A DNA stretch of 52,625 nt from Tannerella sp. (lineage in GTDB: Bacteria > Bacteroidota > Bacteroidia > Bacteroidales > Tannerellaceae), in NCBI GenBank assembly GCA_031285685.1, contig JAITVS010000201.1, positions 1 through 52,625 on the forward strand, in the 5' to 3' direction. A model generated the notes under the pieces. It saw only the letters and a program-made list of their open reading frames with translations. It made no database searches and was not told the DNA's origin. Below, one piece after another: positions 44,272 through 52,231 of the stretch. Within the stretch, counting starts at the first letter, position 1. Every line of letters begins with the position of its first letter. The position numbers were made by a program, and so were the translations under genes.

Positions 44272-46389
44272 TTATTGAACGAATTTTATACATACAGGCT
44301 GATCAACCGGTATGGTTTTACCGGAATCGATAAGCAGGCCTGTTTGTTTTTCTATTTTCAAAATCTGAATAATACCGTCGTCTTTGCATGCGACGAGCAT
44401 CAGATTTCCATCGGGAGTAATCGCAAAGTTTCTGGGATGTTTGCCTGTTTCATAATATCCGGTACGTTTTAAAGTGCCGTCTTTGTTGACCCCGAAAATG
44501 ACGATCCGGTCTCCTTTTAACCGTGTGGAGGCATATAAAAATTTTTCGTTATCCGAAAGGTGTATGTCTGCACTACCCTCTGCGTAGTGGGTATCAGCAA
44601 GTATGGATTGTCGTTTTATTAAATTATTTTCCGTATCGGCAGCAAATACGGTCACCATACCGGATAATTCGTTGATCAGATAAGCATGGGAGCCCTTTTT
44701 GTTGAAAATCAGATGACGCGGTCCCGAACCGGGCTCCAGTTCTATTGAGGACGATTTCCTGTAAACGGAAGTAAGATCGGTTGCTTTGTTTGAAGAAGTT
44801 GTGATTTCAATTTTATGAATTTTATCTGTTCCTAAATCAGTTGCAAACAGCGCTTTTTTATCAGGAGTTTGAGTGATACAATGAAGATGCGGCTTTGTCT
44901 GGCGTACCGGATCTTTTCCGTATCCTTCATATTGAAGTAATGCCTGCTGATCGGTCAGACTTCCGTCCGCATCAACTCCGATGATGGAAACGGAACCACC
45001 GGTATAATTTGCTGTTGCCACGGACTTTGTTAGTTCATCATAGGTGATGAAACAGGGATCCGCCCCGACCTGTTTTTTATTGATGAACCGTAGTGTTCCC
45101 GCAGTTTTGTCGAAAACAAAGGCGCTGACTGATGAATGATCTCCGGATTCACTTACTGCATAAATATACCGGGCGTCGGGTGAGACAGTCAGGTAAGACG
45201 GGTTATCGATAACGGTACTACTTAAAAGTTGAGCCGTAAGGTCACTGGCATTGAATTTGTAGGTGTAGATCCCTTCACTGCTGCCGCTGGTGTAGGTTCC
45301 GACAATCATCGTCAGGTTAGAAGCGTCTGCCTGTTCGTATTCAAATTCCCGGAAAGCAATGCGTTGGCGTTTCCATGTATAGGTAAGTGCTATTTTGTTT
45401 TCATATGCAATGATCGCGGGGTATGAATATTCACCCTGCTCACTGCCGTCCTCCAGGATTATTTTTTCAGGCCATGTAAGACCGTTATCATAGGATACGG
45501 CAAGATTTAAAAATGCTCTGGATCCCCAGTTTTCACTTACCGGGTTATAAGCAAGCACCAATGTGCCGTCCTGAAGTTTTACCAGATCTATTCCGCTGTT
45601 GTTATTAGGCATATCAGTCGGGTAAAACTTACACCATGTTATCCCATAGTCATTGGAATCGCTTCGGTATATTTTTCCATTTGTGCTACGTACGAGCATA
45701 TGTACGCGACCGAGAGCAGATTCCCATAAGGTAGGCTGTATGACTCCTTTGCCGGAAAAGTTGTTACGGTCAAGTTCTATATAGGGGGTTGCCGTCCATG
45801 TCTCACCATTATCTTCACTACGATCAATAAACACATCCCAGTGCATATCTCCTGTATTTTTTTCAAAAGATGCACCCGCAAGCCATGTTCCGTCTGATAA
45901 AATGATCGGCTTGTTACAAACCGGCCCGCGCCCTCCTTTGTTTCCTTTTACTAATTCACGGGCGTCCGTCCATGTTTTACCTTCATTATCGGATGTTATT
46001 TCCCATGTTTCCCAATCGGTAATTTCTTTTCCTACTTTAAAATATAAGTGGATAAGGCCTTTGTTATCTTTGAATAAGACCGGATTCCAATGTGCGTCGT
46101 TACGTATTTTTGCGACTTTGTACGGCTCGGACCATGCGCCGGGTTTACCTTTCGACATCCAGATCCCGACATCGTCATGTTTTTCATGTGTTCCGCCGAA
46201 CCAGGCAATCATGTATTCTCCGTTTCCGAGATAGATGATAGTGGAAGCGTGACATTCTTTGAACGGACGCTCTTCACCAAAAACAAAATCACGCGAAACG
46301 GTATTTTTTATCTTACCCTGCTTTCCGCTATCCGCATAAATGAAAATATTAAAAGATAAAAACAGTATAAGTAAGAATGCTTTTTTCAT
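44272..46389 (-). CDS. Sialidase-fold (BNR_2) and lactonase double beta-propeller fusion
   Basis: A 705-residue exported protein with a signal peptide of about 20 residues. Residues about 30-370 form a BNR_2/sialidase-type six-bladed propeller, with Asp-box-like repeats (SDNEGKTW, SEDNGETW, SNDYGITW, SYDNGLTW). Residues about 380-705 form a seven-bladed lactonase propeller of the 6-phosphogluconolactonase type, starting MIVGTYTSGSSEGIY, with SGPRHLIFNKKG and the closing HPRNFAITPDG motifs. The two parts are normally separate proteins. It is encoded 23 bases upstream of uxuA, which suggests a role in release of a uronic acid and opening of its lactone. The sialidase-type arginines are not obvious, so sialidase activity is doubtful. 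Confidence 0.82.
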   Translation of the reverse strand: MKKAFLLILFLSFNIFIYADSGKQGKIKNTVSRDFVFGEERPFKECHASTIIYLGNGEYMIAWFGGTHEKHDDVGIWMSKGKPGAWSEPYKVAKIRNDAHWNPVLFKDNKGLIHLYFKVGKEITDWETWEITSDNEGKTWTDARELVKGNKGGRGPVCNKPIILSDGTWLAGASFEKNTGDMHWDVFIDRSEDNGETWTATPYIELDRNNFSGKGVIQPTLWESALGRVHMLVRSTNGKIYRSDSNDYGITWCKFYPTDMPNNNSGIDLVKLQDGTLVLAYNPVSENWGSRAFLNLAVSYDNGLTWPEKIILEDGSEQGEYSYPAIIAYENKIALTYTWKRQRIAFREFEYEQADASNLTMIVGTYTSGSSEGIYTYKFNASDLTAQLLSSTVIDNPSYLTVSPDARYIYAVSESGDHSSVSAFVFDKTAGTLRFINKKQVGADPCFITYDELTKSVATANYTGGSVSIIGVDADGSLTDQQALLQYEGYGKDPVRQTKPHLHCITQTPDKKALFATDLGTDKIHKIEITTSSNKATDLTSVYRKSSSIELEPGSGPRHLIFNKKGSHAYLINELSGMVTVFAADTENNLIKRQSILADTHYAEGSADIHLSDNEKFLYASTRLKGDRIVIFGVNKDGTLKRTGYYETGKHPRNFAITPDGNLMLVACKDDGIIQILKIEKQTGLLIDSGKTIPVDQPVCIKFVQ

Positions 46390-46424
46390 GCTACATTAGT
46401 TATATCCGACAACAATTTTTGTTG

Positions 46425-46432
46425 CAAATATA
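46425..46432 (-). promoter_or_regulatory. Putative -7 box of the double-propeller/uxuA operon
   Basis: The minus-strand octamer TATATTTG lies 35 bases upstream of the start codon at 46389. No clear -33 TTG is seen at the usual spacing. Confidence 0.42.
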
Positions 46433-46487
46433 ATACATTTTCCCCAGCCTTTAGTTTTCTTACCGAAGCGTAAATTGATCCGGCCGT

Positions 46488-47528
46488 TTATTGTTTTATG
46501 ATTTTTGCGCTCCAGCCTTTCGAACTGTGAATAACAAGTACACCTTTCGGGAAATAGAATGTGTCGATTGTGACATCCTGTTCTTTCTTGTGAATAGAAG
46601 AAACATGTTGCCCTGTTATCGTATAAATATTTATCTGTTCGTTATCTATATTGTTCGATATATGGAGCGTGTTTCCGGAAAAACAAACCTTACTTTCCTG
46701 TAAATTAATGTTTTCATTGGATACGGTATAAGGTTTAATCATTTCCTCTAAAGTCTCAATGTCCTGATACCCCCATGTCGAAGCAAGGCTTATTTCCGGC
46801 TCGGAGGGGTCTACGACAAAGATGTATGGCGGTACTTTGGTTATATCTTCCGAATCTCCGGAATATGTTTCGAGTTCGATTTCCGAAACATCAGAGCTAT
46901 ACCATAAAATATAGTTTTTTTCAAGAATGTTTTTTAACGGTTCATTCTGAAGTTGTTGTATCATTTTTTGACAATTGTTGGATGTGCCTCTGCCAATCAG
47001 TTTAAATACGTATTTTTTTTCTTCCTTTGCCAGCCTGAAAGCTTCTTCTTTGTCTTCGTACCATGTCAGGCCTTTATTAAATATTAAGTCGATGGTCATT
47101 AAATTTTTCAGAGCGTCGACGGTTTTATAGCCTGACGTTGCAGCAACATTCTTATCCGGATCATCCGGATTTATAATACAAAGGATAGGAAGGGCTGTAG
47201 CTGTCTTTAACGGTTCCGCTATATAAATCATAGTCTCTGCCTTTCTCGCCGGATTATCATAGAAACTATACCATAATATATAATCGTCGTTCGCAATTTG
47301 TTTTAAGGGCTCGTCATCGTTATTTATGTAACCGAAAGTTCTGTTGCAGTTTCCGCATGTCGGTCTTCCCGAGAGCAGGAAAATGTATTTGTCCTGTTCT
47401 TTTGCCAATCTGAAAACTTCCTCTTTATCCTGGTACCATACGACATCGTCCGCTATGCAGAAAAGGGTATTGGAGCATAATGAAAGTGCAGTAATAATAA
47501 TCGTAGCGAAACTTTTTGAATAATTCAT
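46488..47528 (-). CDS. Tandem thioredoxin-like protein with T9SS sorting domain
   Basis: A 346-residue secreted protein with a signal peptide of about 26 residues. Two thioredoxin-like domains follow as an internal duplication. Repeat 1 begins at W31 (WYQDKEEVFRLAKEQDKY) and has a CGNC redox motif at C58-C61. Repeat 2 begins at W156 (WYEDKEEAFRLAKEEKKY) and has SNNC in the same place (S183-C186), so it has lost the first Cys. Repeat 1 keeps a candidate cis-Pro (TALPILC), as does repeat 2 (KVPPYIF). Residues about 275-346 form a T9SS type A sorting domain with INIYTITGQHV and a KGVLVIHSSKGWSAKIIK end. It therefore probably works on the cell surface or outside. Its partner is unknown. Confidence 0.85.
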   Translation of the reverse strand: MNYSKSFATIIITALSLCSNTLFCIADDVVWYQDKEEVFRLAKEQDKYIFLLSGRPTCGNCNRTFGYINNDDEPLKQIANDDYILWYSFYDNPARKAETMIYIAEPLKTATALPILCIINPDDPDKNVAATSGYKTVDALKNLMTIDLIFNKGLTWYEDKEEAFRLAKEEKKYVFKLIGRGTSNNCQKMIQQLQNEPLKNILEKNYILWYSSDVSEIELETYSGDSEDITKVPPYIFVVDPSEPEISLASTWGYQDIETLEEMIKPYTVSNENINLQESKVCFSGNTLHISNNIDNEQINIYTITGQHVSSIHKKEQDVTIDTFYFPKGVLVIHSSKGWSAKIIKQ

Positions 47529-47550
47529 AAGTACATAAACTTTATAATGT

Positions 47551-47558
47551 CAAAAATA
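47551..47558 (-). promoter_or_regulatory. Putative -7 box of the tandem thioredoxin gene
   Basis: The minus-strand octamer TATTTTTG fits TAnnTTTG and lies 22 bases before the start codon at 47528. No matching -33 was found. Confidence 0.3.
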
Positions 47559-47650
47559 GACCGGTCTGCTATCTGGTTTGAAATTAACAAATCTGATCCT
47601 GTTTTTGTAAAAATGATTACAATCTGTTTAGAAAACCGCGTAAAGATAAT

Positions 47651-47687
47651 AATTTTTCTTGCAAAACATTTTTTTGCAAGAAAAATT
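47651..47687 (-). terminator. Terminator after the DUF1573 gene
   Basis: A perfect 16-bp inverted repeat, AATTTTTCTTGCAAAA at 47651-47666 and its complement at 47672-47687, has a 5-base loop. It begins 24 bases beyond the DUF1573 stop codon. The AT-rich lower arm provides the U-rich end. Confidence 0.75.
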
Positions 47688-47710
47688 ATGAAATCAAACG
47701 GAGGTGGTTA

Positions 47711-48130
47711 TTACTCGACAATTCCTTTGACTTTAAGACGTATGCTTGACGGATTTCCGTTTGTGAAAACGGTAAGCGATTTGCTGATACTTCCTTTGCG
47801 ACCCTTGGGATTGAACGTGACTTTTATAAATCCCTGTTTTCCGGTAGCTACGGGTTCTTTTGACCAGTCCGGAGCCGTACAGCCGCAGCTTGTCGTTACT
47901 TTACTTACCACTAAAGGAGTGTCGCCCGTATTTTTGAAAACGAATTCGCATTCAACGATTCCCCCCGATTCGGATACGCTTCCGAAGTCATATTCAGATT
48001 TGTCGAAGACAACAGTTACGTCTGCTTCCGCTTCAATCGTTTCATTACCCGGTACACTTACCTTGTTTTCCTGTGCATGGGCAATGCTGAATAATGCACA
48101 CATAATTGCTAAAAAAATACCTTTTTTCAT
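47711..48130 (-). CDS. DUF1573 domain periplasmic protein
   Basis: A 139-residue exported protein with a signal peptide ending AHAQ (about residue 20). The rest is one DUF1573 Ig-like (ASH/HYDIN-type) domain: YDFGSVSESGGIVECEFVF, followed by NTGDTPLVVSKVTTSCGCTAP and the KVTFNPKGRKG strand. The SCGC motif is typical of the family. Members are common in Bacteroidota and their role is unknown, probably in envelope protein binding. It is divergent from the winged-helix regulator gene, with a shared 275-base upstream region, so control by that regulator is possible. Confidence 0.9.
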   Translation of the reverse strand: MKKGIFLAIMCALFSIAHAQENKVSVPGNETIEAEADVTVVFDKSEYDFGSVSESGGIVECEFVFKNTGDTPLVVSKVTTSCGCTAPDWSKEPVATGKQGFIKVTFNPKGRKGSISKSLTVFTNGNPSSIRLKVKGIVE

Positions 48131-48349
48131 GTTTCTGATAATTTAAAAATTTATATGCTGCAAAGATCTGTATTCTGTTATTGTGATGAACGGATTTTTA
48201 CTCAAAAGATTGCTCTGTCATTGTCAAATCTTTACAATTGCCGAAAAGAATGTTAAAGTTAACGTTAAAAAAAGGTCAGGTAAATGTCAAAAAATTGTCT
48301 GTATGGCTTTAGAGTGGGATGTAGGTGTATTTTGTATTTTCTGATCCGG

Positions 48350-48380
48350 ATTGGTGAAAAATCAAAATAGCCTATCTTTG
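48350..48380 (+). promoter_or_regulatory. Promoter of the membrane winged-helix regulator gene
   Basis: The -33 word ATTG (48350-48353) and -7 box TATCTTTG (48373-48380) are 19 bases apart. The ATG is at 48406, giving a short leader. The divergent DUF1573 gene has only a near match, CAGATCTTTG, on the other strand (48161-48170). Confidence 0.72.
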
Positions 48381-48405
48381 CATACGTTTTTTAAACAAAA
48401 AATAT

Positions 48406-49446
48406 ATGGGGTCGCCAAAAAGAGATATTCGCTATCTTCTGTTCACTTTAACAGGAATTGTTTCCGTACTGGTATTGGAAATTGTCTGGATATATAATGG
48501 ATATCAGTTAAACTGCAATCAATTAATGGTTGAAGCGAAAGATGCGTTCGGACAGGCATACCAGAAAGAGCAGACTTATCGCATACCTTTTGTGGATATA
48601 GTAAATCCGGGAGCTGTGACAATAGAGAGTTGTAGGGCGGAAGAGGTGCAGATCATACGTCAATGTCCCGAGCCGGATACCATTGTCTATAATAATTTGT
48701 CGGGACATTCGATCGAAAGTTTTATTAACCGGGTGTTTGTCGATTTGAGGGAACATATCACTCCGATGAATATTTACTGCCTGGCCGATCTGTTTGCCGG
48801 AATGTTGCACGACAAGGACATTCCGGTCTATTTTGTGGTTGAACGGTTTGACATATCTTCCGGAGAAGTTCTCGATTCATCCTTGTTACCTGATAAAAAG
48901 CAACCAAAAGCGAATCCGGAAACAACGGTTGTTATGGATATCTCCGACAAGGAAGCTTTGCGTGCGGTTCTGCAATTGGAATCGGGAGTCATATTCCGGC
49001 GTATGGCAGGAACATTTGCCTTCTCTGTGCTTTTGGTACTTGTCCTAATTGTTTGTTTGTGCCTTTTATCTGCTAAACGGATAAAGGGAAGTACTGCATA
49101 CTCCGGAGTGTCTGCGAAAAATCCGGAGACTTTATCCGAAAATGGTATCGATAATCTGTTTTCTATCGGACAATATCATTTTAATCCGGCAAAGAACGAG
49201 TTGCAGGGATTCGGAGAGTCGGTTCAGCTGAATAAAAAGGAGAATTCGATTTTATATATGTTATGTCTGCAATGCGGTAATGTGGTCGAACGTAGTGTCC
49301 TTCTGGAAGAAAACTGGGGCAGCAACGGGGTTATATACTCCCGCAGTCTTGATACATATATTGCCACATTACGTAAATACCTGAAGAAAGATGATGCTAT
49401 TCAGATCGTTACGATCAAGGGGGTCGGATATAAGCTGGTTTATTGA
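48406..49446 (+). CDS. Membrane-anchored winged-helix transcriptional regulator
   Basis: A 346-residue one-component regulator. A transmembrane helix at about 10-30 and another at about 200-222 enclose a periplasmic domain of about 170 residues, which contains two or three cysteines. After a linker, residues about 250-346 form an OmpR-type winged helix: FNPAKNELQGFG, KKENSILYMLCLQCGNVV, WGSNGVIYSRSLDTYIATLRKYL, VTIKGVGYKLVY. There is no receiver domain and no kinase domain, so the sensor controls the DNA-binding part directly. This resembles ToxR/CadC in principle, but the DNA-binding domain is C-terminal and there are two helices. The end overlaps the convergent kinase gene by seven bases. 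Confidence 0.85.
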   Translation: MGSPKRDIRYLLFTLTGIVSVLVLEIVWIYNGYQLNCNQLMVEAKDAFGQAYQKEQTYRIPFVDIVNPGAVTIESCRAEEVQIIRQCPEPDTIVYNNLSGHSIESFINRVFVDLREHITPMNIYCLADLFAGMLHDKDIPVYFVVERFDISSGEVLDSSLLPDKKQPKANPETTVVMDISDKEALRAVLQLESGVIFRRMAGTFAFSVLLVLVLIVCLCLLSAKRIKGSTAYSGVSAKNPETLSENGIDNLFSIGQYHFNPAKNELQGFGESVQLNKKENSILYMLCLQCGNVVERSVLLEENWGSNGVIYSRSLDTYIATLRKYLKKDDAIQIVTIKGVGYKLVY

Positions 49447-51512
49447 TATTCTTGCCGGCAGGGGATTATAATATTAATTTCAGTACCTTTATTCAGCGTT
49501 GAATGTATTTGTAATGTTCCGTTTAAACTTTTGGTGCGTTCATTTATAATGATTAACCCAATCCCTTTATGCTTCGTATTTATATCAAACCCTGTACCAT
49601 TATCGATGATGGTTAGATTTATTTGTTGATTTTCAATATATAGGAAAATTTCCAGTTGGGAAGCATTTGCATGTTTTAGTGTGTTGCTTACACATTCCTG
49701 AATGATGCGGTATAGTTCCAGACCACTTTTTTCAGGCATATCGTTTAGTTCTTTTTCTGAGTTTATAGATAAAAATATCCGGGTTTTTCCATTTTTGTTT
49801 TGTTGGTTTATATAATCTTTGAGAATTTCTATGAATGTTACATATTGAAAACTGGGCGGGATCAGTTCATGTGAAATAGTCCTGACATGTTCCTGTATGG
49901 ATGACAACATATCGGATACTTCGGAGATATTTACATTTTCCGGACTCTTCAGAAGCATGTTTGCCGAATAGATATTATTCGTAACATTATCGTGTAGTTC
50001 TTTCGATAGCCTGGAACGCTCGGACTCCAGGCCTTCGAGATATGAATTGACCTGTTTTAGTTTATTCTCGCTAAGTAATAATTGATATTTTTGTTCATTC
50101 TCTTCCATTTTGGATGCCAAAGTCGCATTTTTCTCTTTTTCAAGCTCGGAAATCAGTTTGGATTCCTGCAATTTAGCCTGTGTAATTTTTTGTTTTCGTT
50201 TAAACAAGTATGTAATGAGAAAAATGATAATCAGAAGCAAAATTGCGATACCAATATATAAAACCCTTGTTTTCTGATTCATCTCATTGATTTTGGATAA
50301 TTGTTCAATGGCCCTTTCTTTATTCCCTACATCATATCTGGTTTTTAAGTCCTGAATATATTCGTGGTTGTTTATATCGAAAAACAATCGATCATATTGT
50401 AGGCTCTTACGTCCGGATTCTAACGCCTCTTTTACCTTTCCCCGTTTTTCCTGTATTTGTGATAGTATATCGTAGTAGTCTGATAATGTGTTGTAAAAAT
50501 AATTTTCCTGCGTTCCTATCGAAACGGAAAATTCTTCCAAACCGTTTAATAAAACGGTTTCTGCCTGTTCATATTCTTCTTTCAGAAATAGCAAATGTCC
50601 CGATAAATAGTTTATTTGCACTTTCGTATAAAAATCATTTGAGTAAACGAATTCTTTAGTCTGATTCAGATAATATTCGGCAGAATCAGGTTCTGATTTA
50701 TAATAGAATGCGACGGCTTGTGATAAATAGTTTTCAGCGATCTGATATGCAACATCGTGAGGTTGTTCTTCTGAGTGGAAGATATCAAAAGCTATTTGAT
50801 TATACATGGTGACGGAGTCTAAATAAGAAAAGTCTCCCGTTCGATTATATAGAGCCTGAAAATAACGCGCCTGTGTGGTTAGTTGTAATATTTTCTGTGC
50901 CGGGTACCTAACAGTTATTTCTTTTATCCATGAGCACAATTCTTTCAGGTTTTCCACGTCGTTTCGGTAAGCGTAAATGAATGATAAATTATAATATACT
51001 TCATTTAGTATGTTTAATTTAGGATCCTTCATTTTGAAATATTCTGCCGCTTTATAAAAATGATCATGAGCTTCAGATATATTGTTCAGACGCGTATAAA
51101 ATGTTCCGGCATTATAATAGGCAAGTCCTTTGATTGTTATATTGTCTATTTCGTCCACATGTGAAAATGCGCTGTCCATATAAGTTTCTGCTTCTGAATA
51201 GTGAGCTGATAGCGTATAATTTAAACTGATTAATGAATACAGGCGGGTGATGACTGCTTTGTCTTCATAGTCTTTGGCTTCCGGGATTAATTCTTTTAAA
51301 ACGGCAATCTGGTTTGTTCTTTCCAGTATATCAATTCCTGCTGTCATATAATACCGTTCGAGAAAGGGAATCGACTTATCTTTCATCAGATTCATAACCG
51401 AATCAAGCAGGCGGCTTTGTTGATCTGCAGGGTTTTGGGCATTAATAAAATAGATACTTTGTAAAAGTATGGATATAAATACAATTCGTTTTTTCATTTG
51501 TGACATTTTCAT
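49440..51512 (-). CDS. TPR-type sensor histidine kinase (HisKA_3/NarX-like)
   Basis: A 690-residue kinase with a signal peptide (about 1-25), a periplasmic array of TPR-like helices (about 30-385), one transmembrane helix (about 400-420, VLYIGIAILLLIIIFLITYLF), a coiled coil (about 425-490) and a HisKA_3 phosphoacceptor domain with His507 in LSKELHDNVTNNI. The ATPase domain follows, with the N box IIQECVSNTLKHA, DNGTGFD and KGIGLIIINER. The start may instead be the ATG five codons later (MKKRIVFI). It lies 11 bases after the NarL-type regulator gene, so the two are an operon and a cognate pair. TPR kinases of this kind are common in Bacteroidota; their stimulus is unknown. Confidence 0.92.
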   Translation of the reverse strand: MKMSQMKKRIVFISILLQSIYFINAQNPADQQSRLLDSVMNLMKDKSIPFLERYYMTAGIDILERTNQIAVLKELIPEAKDYEDKAVITRLYSLISLNYTLSAHYSEAETYMDSAFSHVDEIDNITIKGLAYYNAGTFYTRLNNISEAHDHFYKAAEYFKMKDPKLNILNEVYYNLSFIYAYRNDVENLKELCSWIKEITVRYPAQKILQLTTQARYFQALYNRTGDFSYLDSVTMYNQIAFDIFHSEEQPHDVAYQIAENYLSQAVAFYYKSEPDSAEYYLNQTKEFVYSNDFYTKVQINYLSGHLLFLKEEYEQAETVLLNGLEEFSVSIGTQENYFYNTLSDYYDILSQIQEKRGKVKEALESGRKSLQYDRLFFDINNHEYIQDLKTRYDVGNKERAIEQLSKINEMNQKTRVLYIGIAILLLIIIFLITYLFKRKQKITQAKLQESKLISELEKEKNATLASKMEENEQKYQLLLSENKLKQVNSYLEGLESERSRLSKELHDNVTNNIYSANMLLKSPENVNISEVSDMLSSIQEHVRTISHELIPPSFQYVTFIEILKDYINQQNKNGKTRIFLSINSEKELNDMPEKSGLELYRIIQECVSNTLKHANASQLEIFLYIENQQINLTIIDNGTGFDINTKHKGIGLIIINERTKSLNGTLQIHSTLNKGTEINIIIPCRQEYQ

Positions 51513-51523
51513 ATGTATCTGAT

Positions 51524-52156
51524 TTAAATATCTTCTTTTTTTATAAAGCCCTCTTTAATAGCTAAAGCAATCAGGCGTGAGACATTGGATACCTCAAATT
51601 TTTCAAATAGTCGTTTGCGGTAATGTTCTATTGCTTTTTCAGATAAGGCTTTTTTGTCGGCAATCACTTTGGTTGTATGCCCTTTTGCTATTAATAGTAA
51701 GATGTCGATTTCATTTTTAGAAAAAGTTTCAGATAACAAATAATTGTTGTTTTGCTTATTATTTAATTCCTTGAATCGTTCGCAGAAAAATGAACCTCCT
51801 TCCATTATTACGGAAACAGCCTGGTTTATATTTTCGCTGCAGGTGGATTTAAATAAAACGCCATCTACATTCAGTTCTTTTAATTCCCGGATATACCATA
51901 TTTCTTCGTGCATCGTATTTACAAGGATTAAAGCCTGATGATATTTTTCTCTGATTATTTTTATAAGCTCAAGCCCCGTGATGTCCGTGAGTTCCAGGTC
52001 CAGAATATATAAATCATGCTTTTTTTTATTCAAGATATCCAGGGCGCTTTTTCCGTTGGAAAAAATGTCAAAATCGGCATCCGGGAGCATTGTCGATAAT
52101 TGCGATTTAAGACCACAGGTTACAATGTCATGGTCATCTACGATCAGTATATTCAT
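51524..52156 (-). CDS. NarL/LuxR-family response regulator
   Basis: A 210-residue response regulator. The receiver domain covers about 1-120, with D7/D8, phospho-acceptor D53 (LYILDLELTD), and Lys in LFKSTCSENI. The LuxR-type helix-turn-helix is at about 145-205: SKNEIDILLLIAKGHTTKVIADK, then LSEKAIEHYRKRLFEKFEV. It is first in the operon, 11 bases ahead of its kinase. A well-formed promoter lies upstream. Target genes are not evident from the window. Confidence 0.93.
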   Translation of the reverse strand: MNILIVDDHDIVTCGLKSQLSTMLPDADFDIFSNGKSALDILNKKKHDLYILDLELTDITGLELIKIIREKYHQALILVNTMHEEIWYIRELKELNVDGVLFKSTCSENINQAVSVIMEGGSFFCERFKELNNKQNNNYLLSETFSKNEIDILLLIAKGHTTKVIADKKALSEKAIEHYRKRLFEKFEVSNVSRLIALAIKEGFIKKEDI

Positions 52157-52200
52157 GAGATAGTGTGTTTCAATTCGGGAAATAAACGAATATTTCAGGG

Positions 52201-52231
52201 CAAAAATAAAAGATTAAAATCTACTTACAAA
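52201..52231 (-). promoter_or_regulatory. Promoter of the NarL-type two-component operon
   Basis: On the minus strand TTTG (52231-52228) and TATTTTTG (52208-52201) are separated by exactly 19 bases, matching the Bacteroidota primary sigma consensus. The start codon at 52156 is about 45 bases downstream. Confidence 0.75.

Noticed and set aside
44272-45300. pgl-type cytoplasmic 6-phosphogluconolactonase as a separate gene
   Set aside because: The lactonase part is in frame with the propeller upstream and its first Met has no ribosome site, so a fused exported protein is the better reading.
47547-48146. 199-codon plus-strand frame spanning the DUF1573 gene
   Set aside because: It covers the antisense of DUF1573 and the terminator hairpin; it has no plausible domain.
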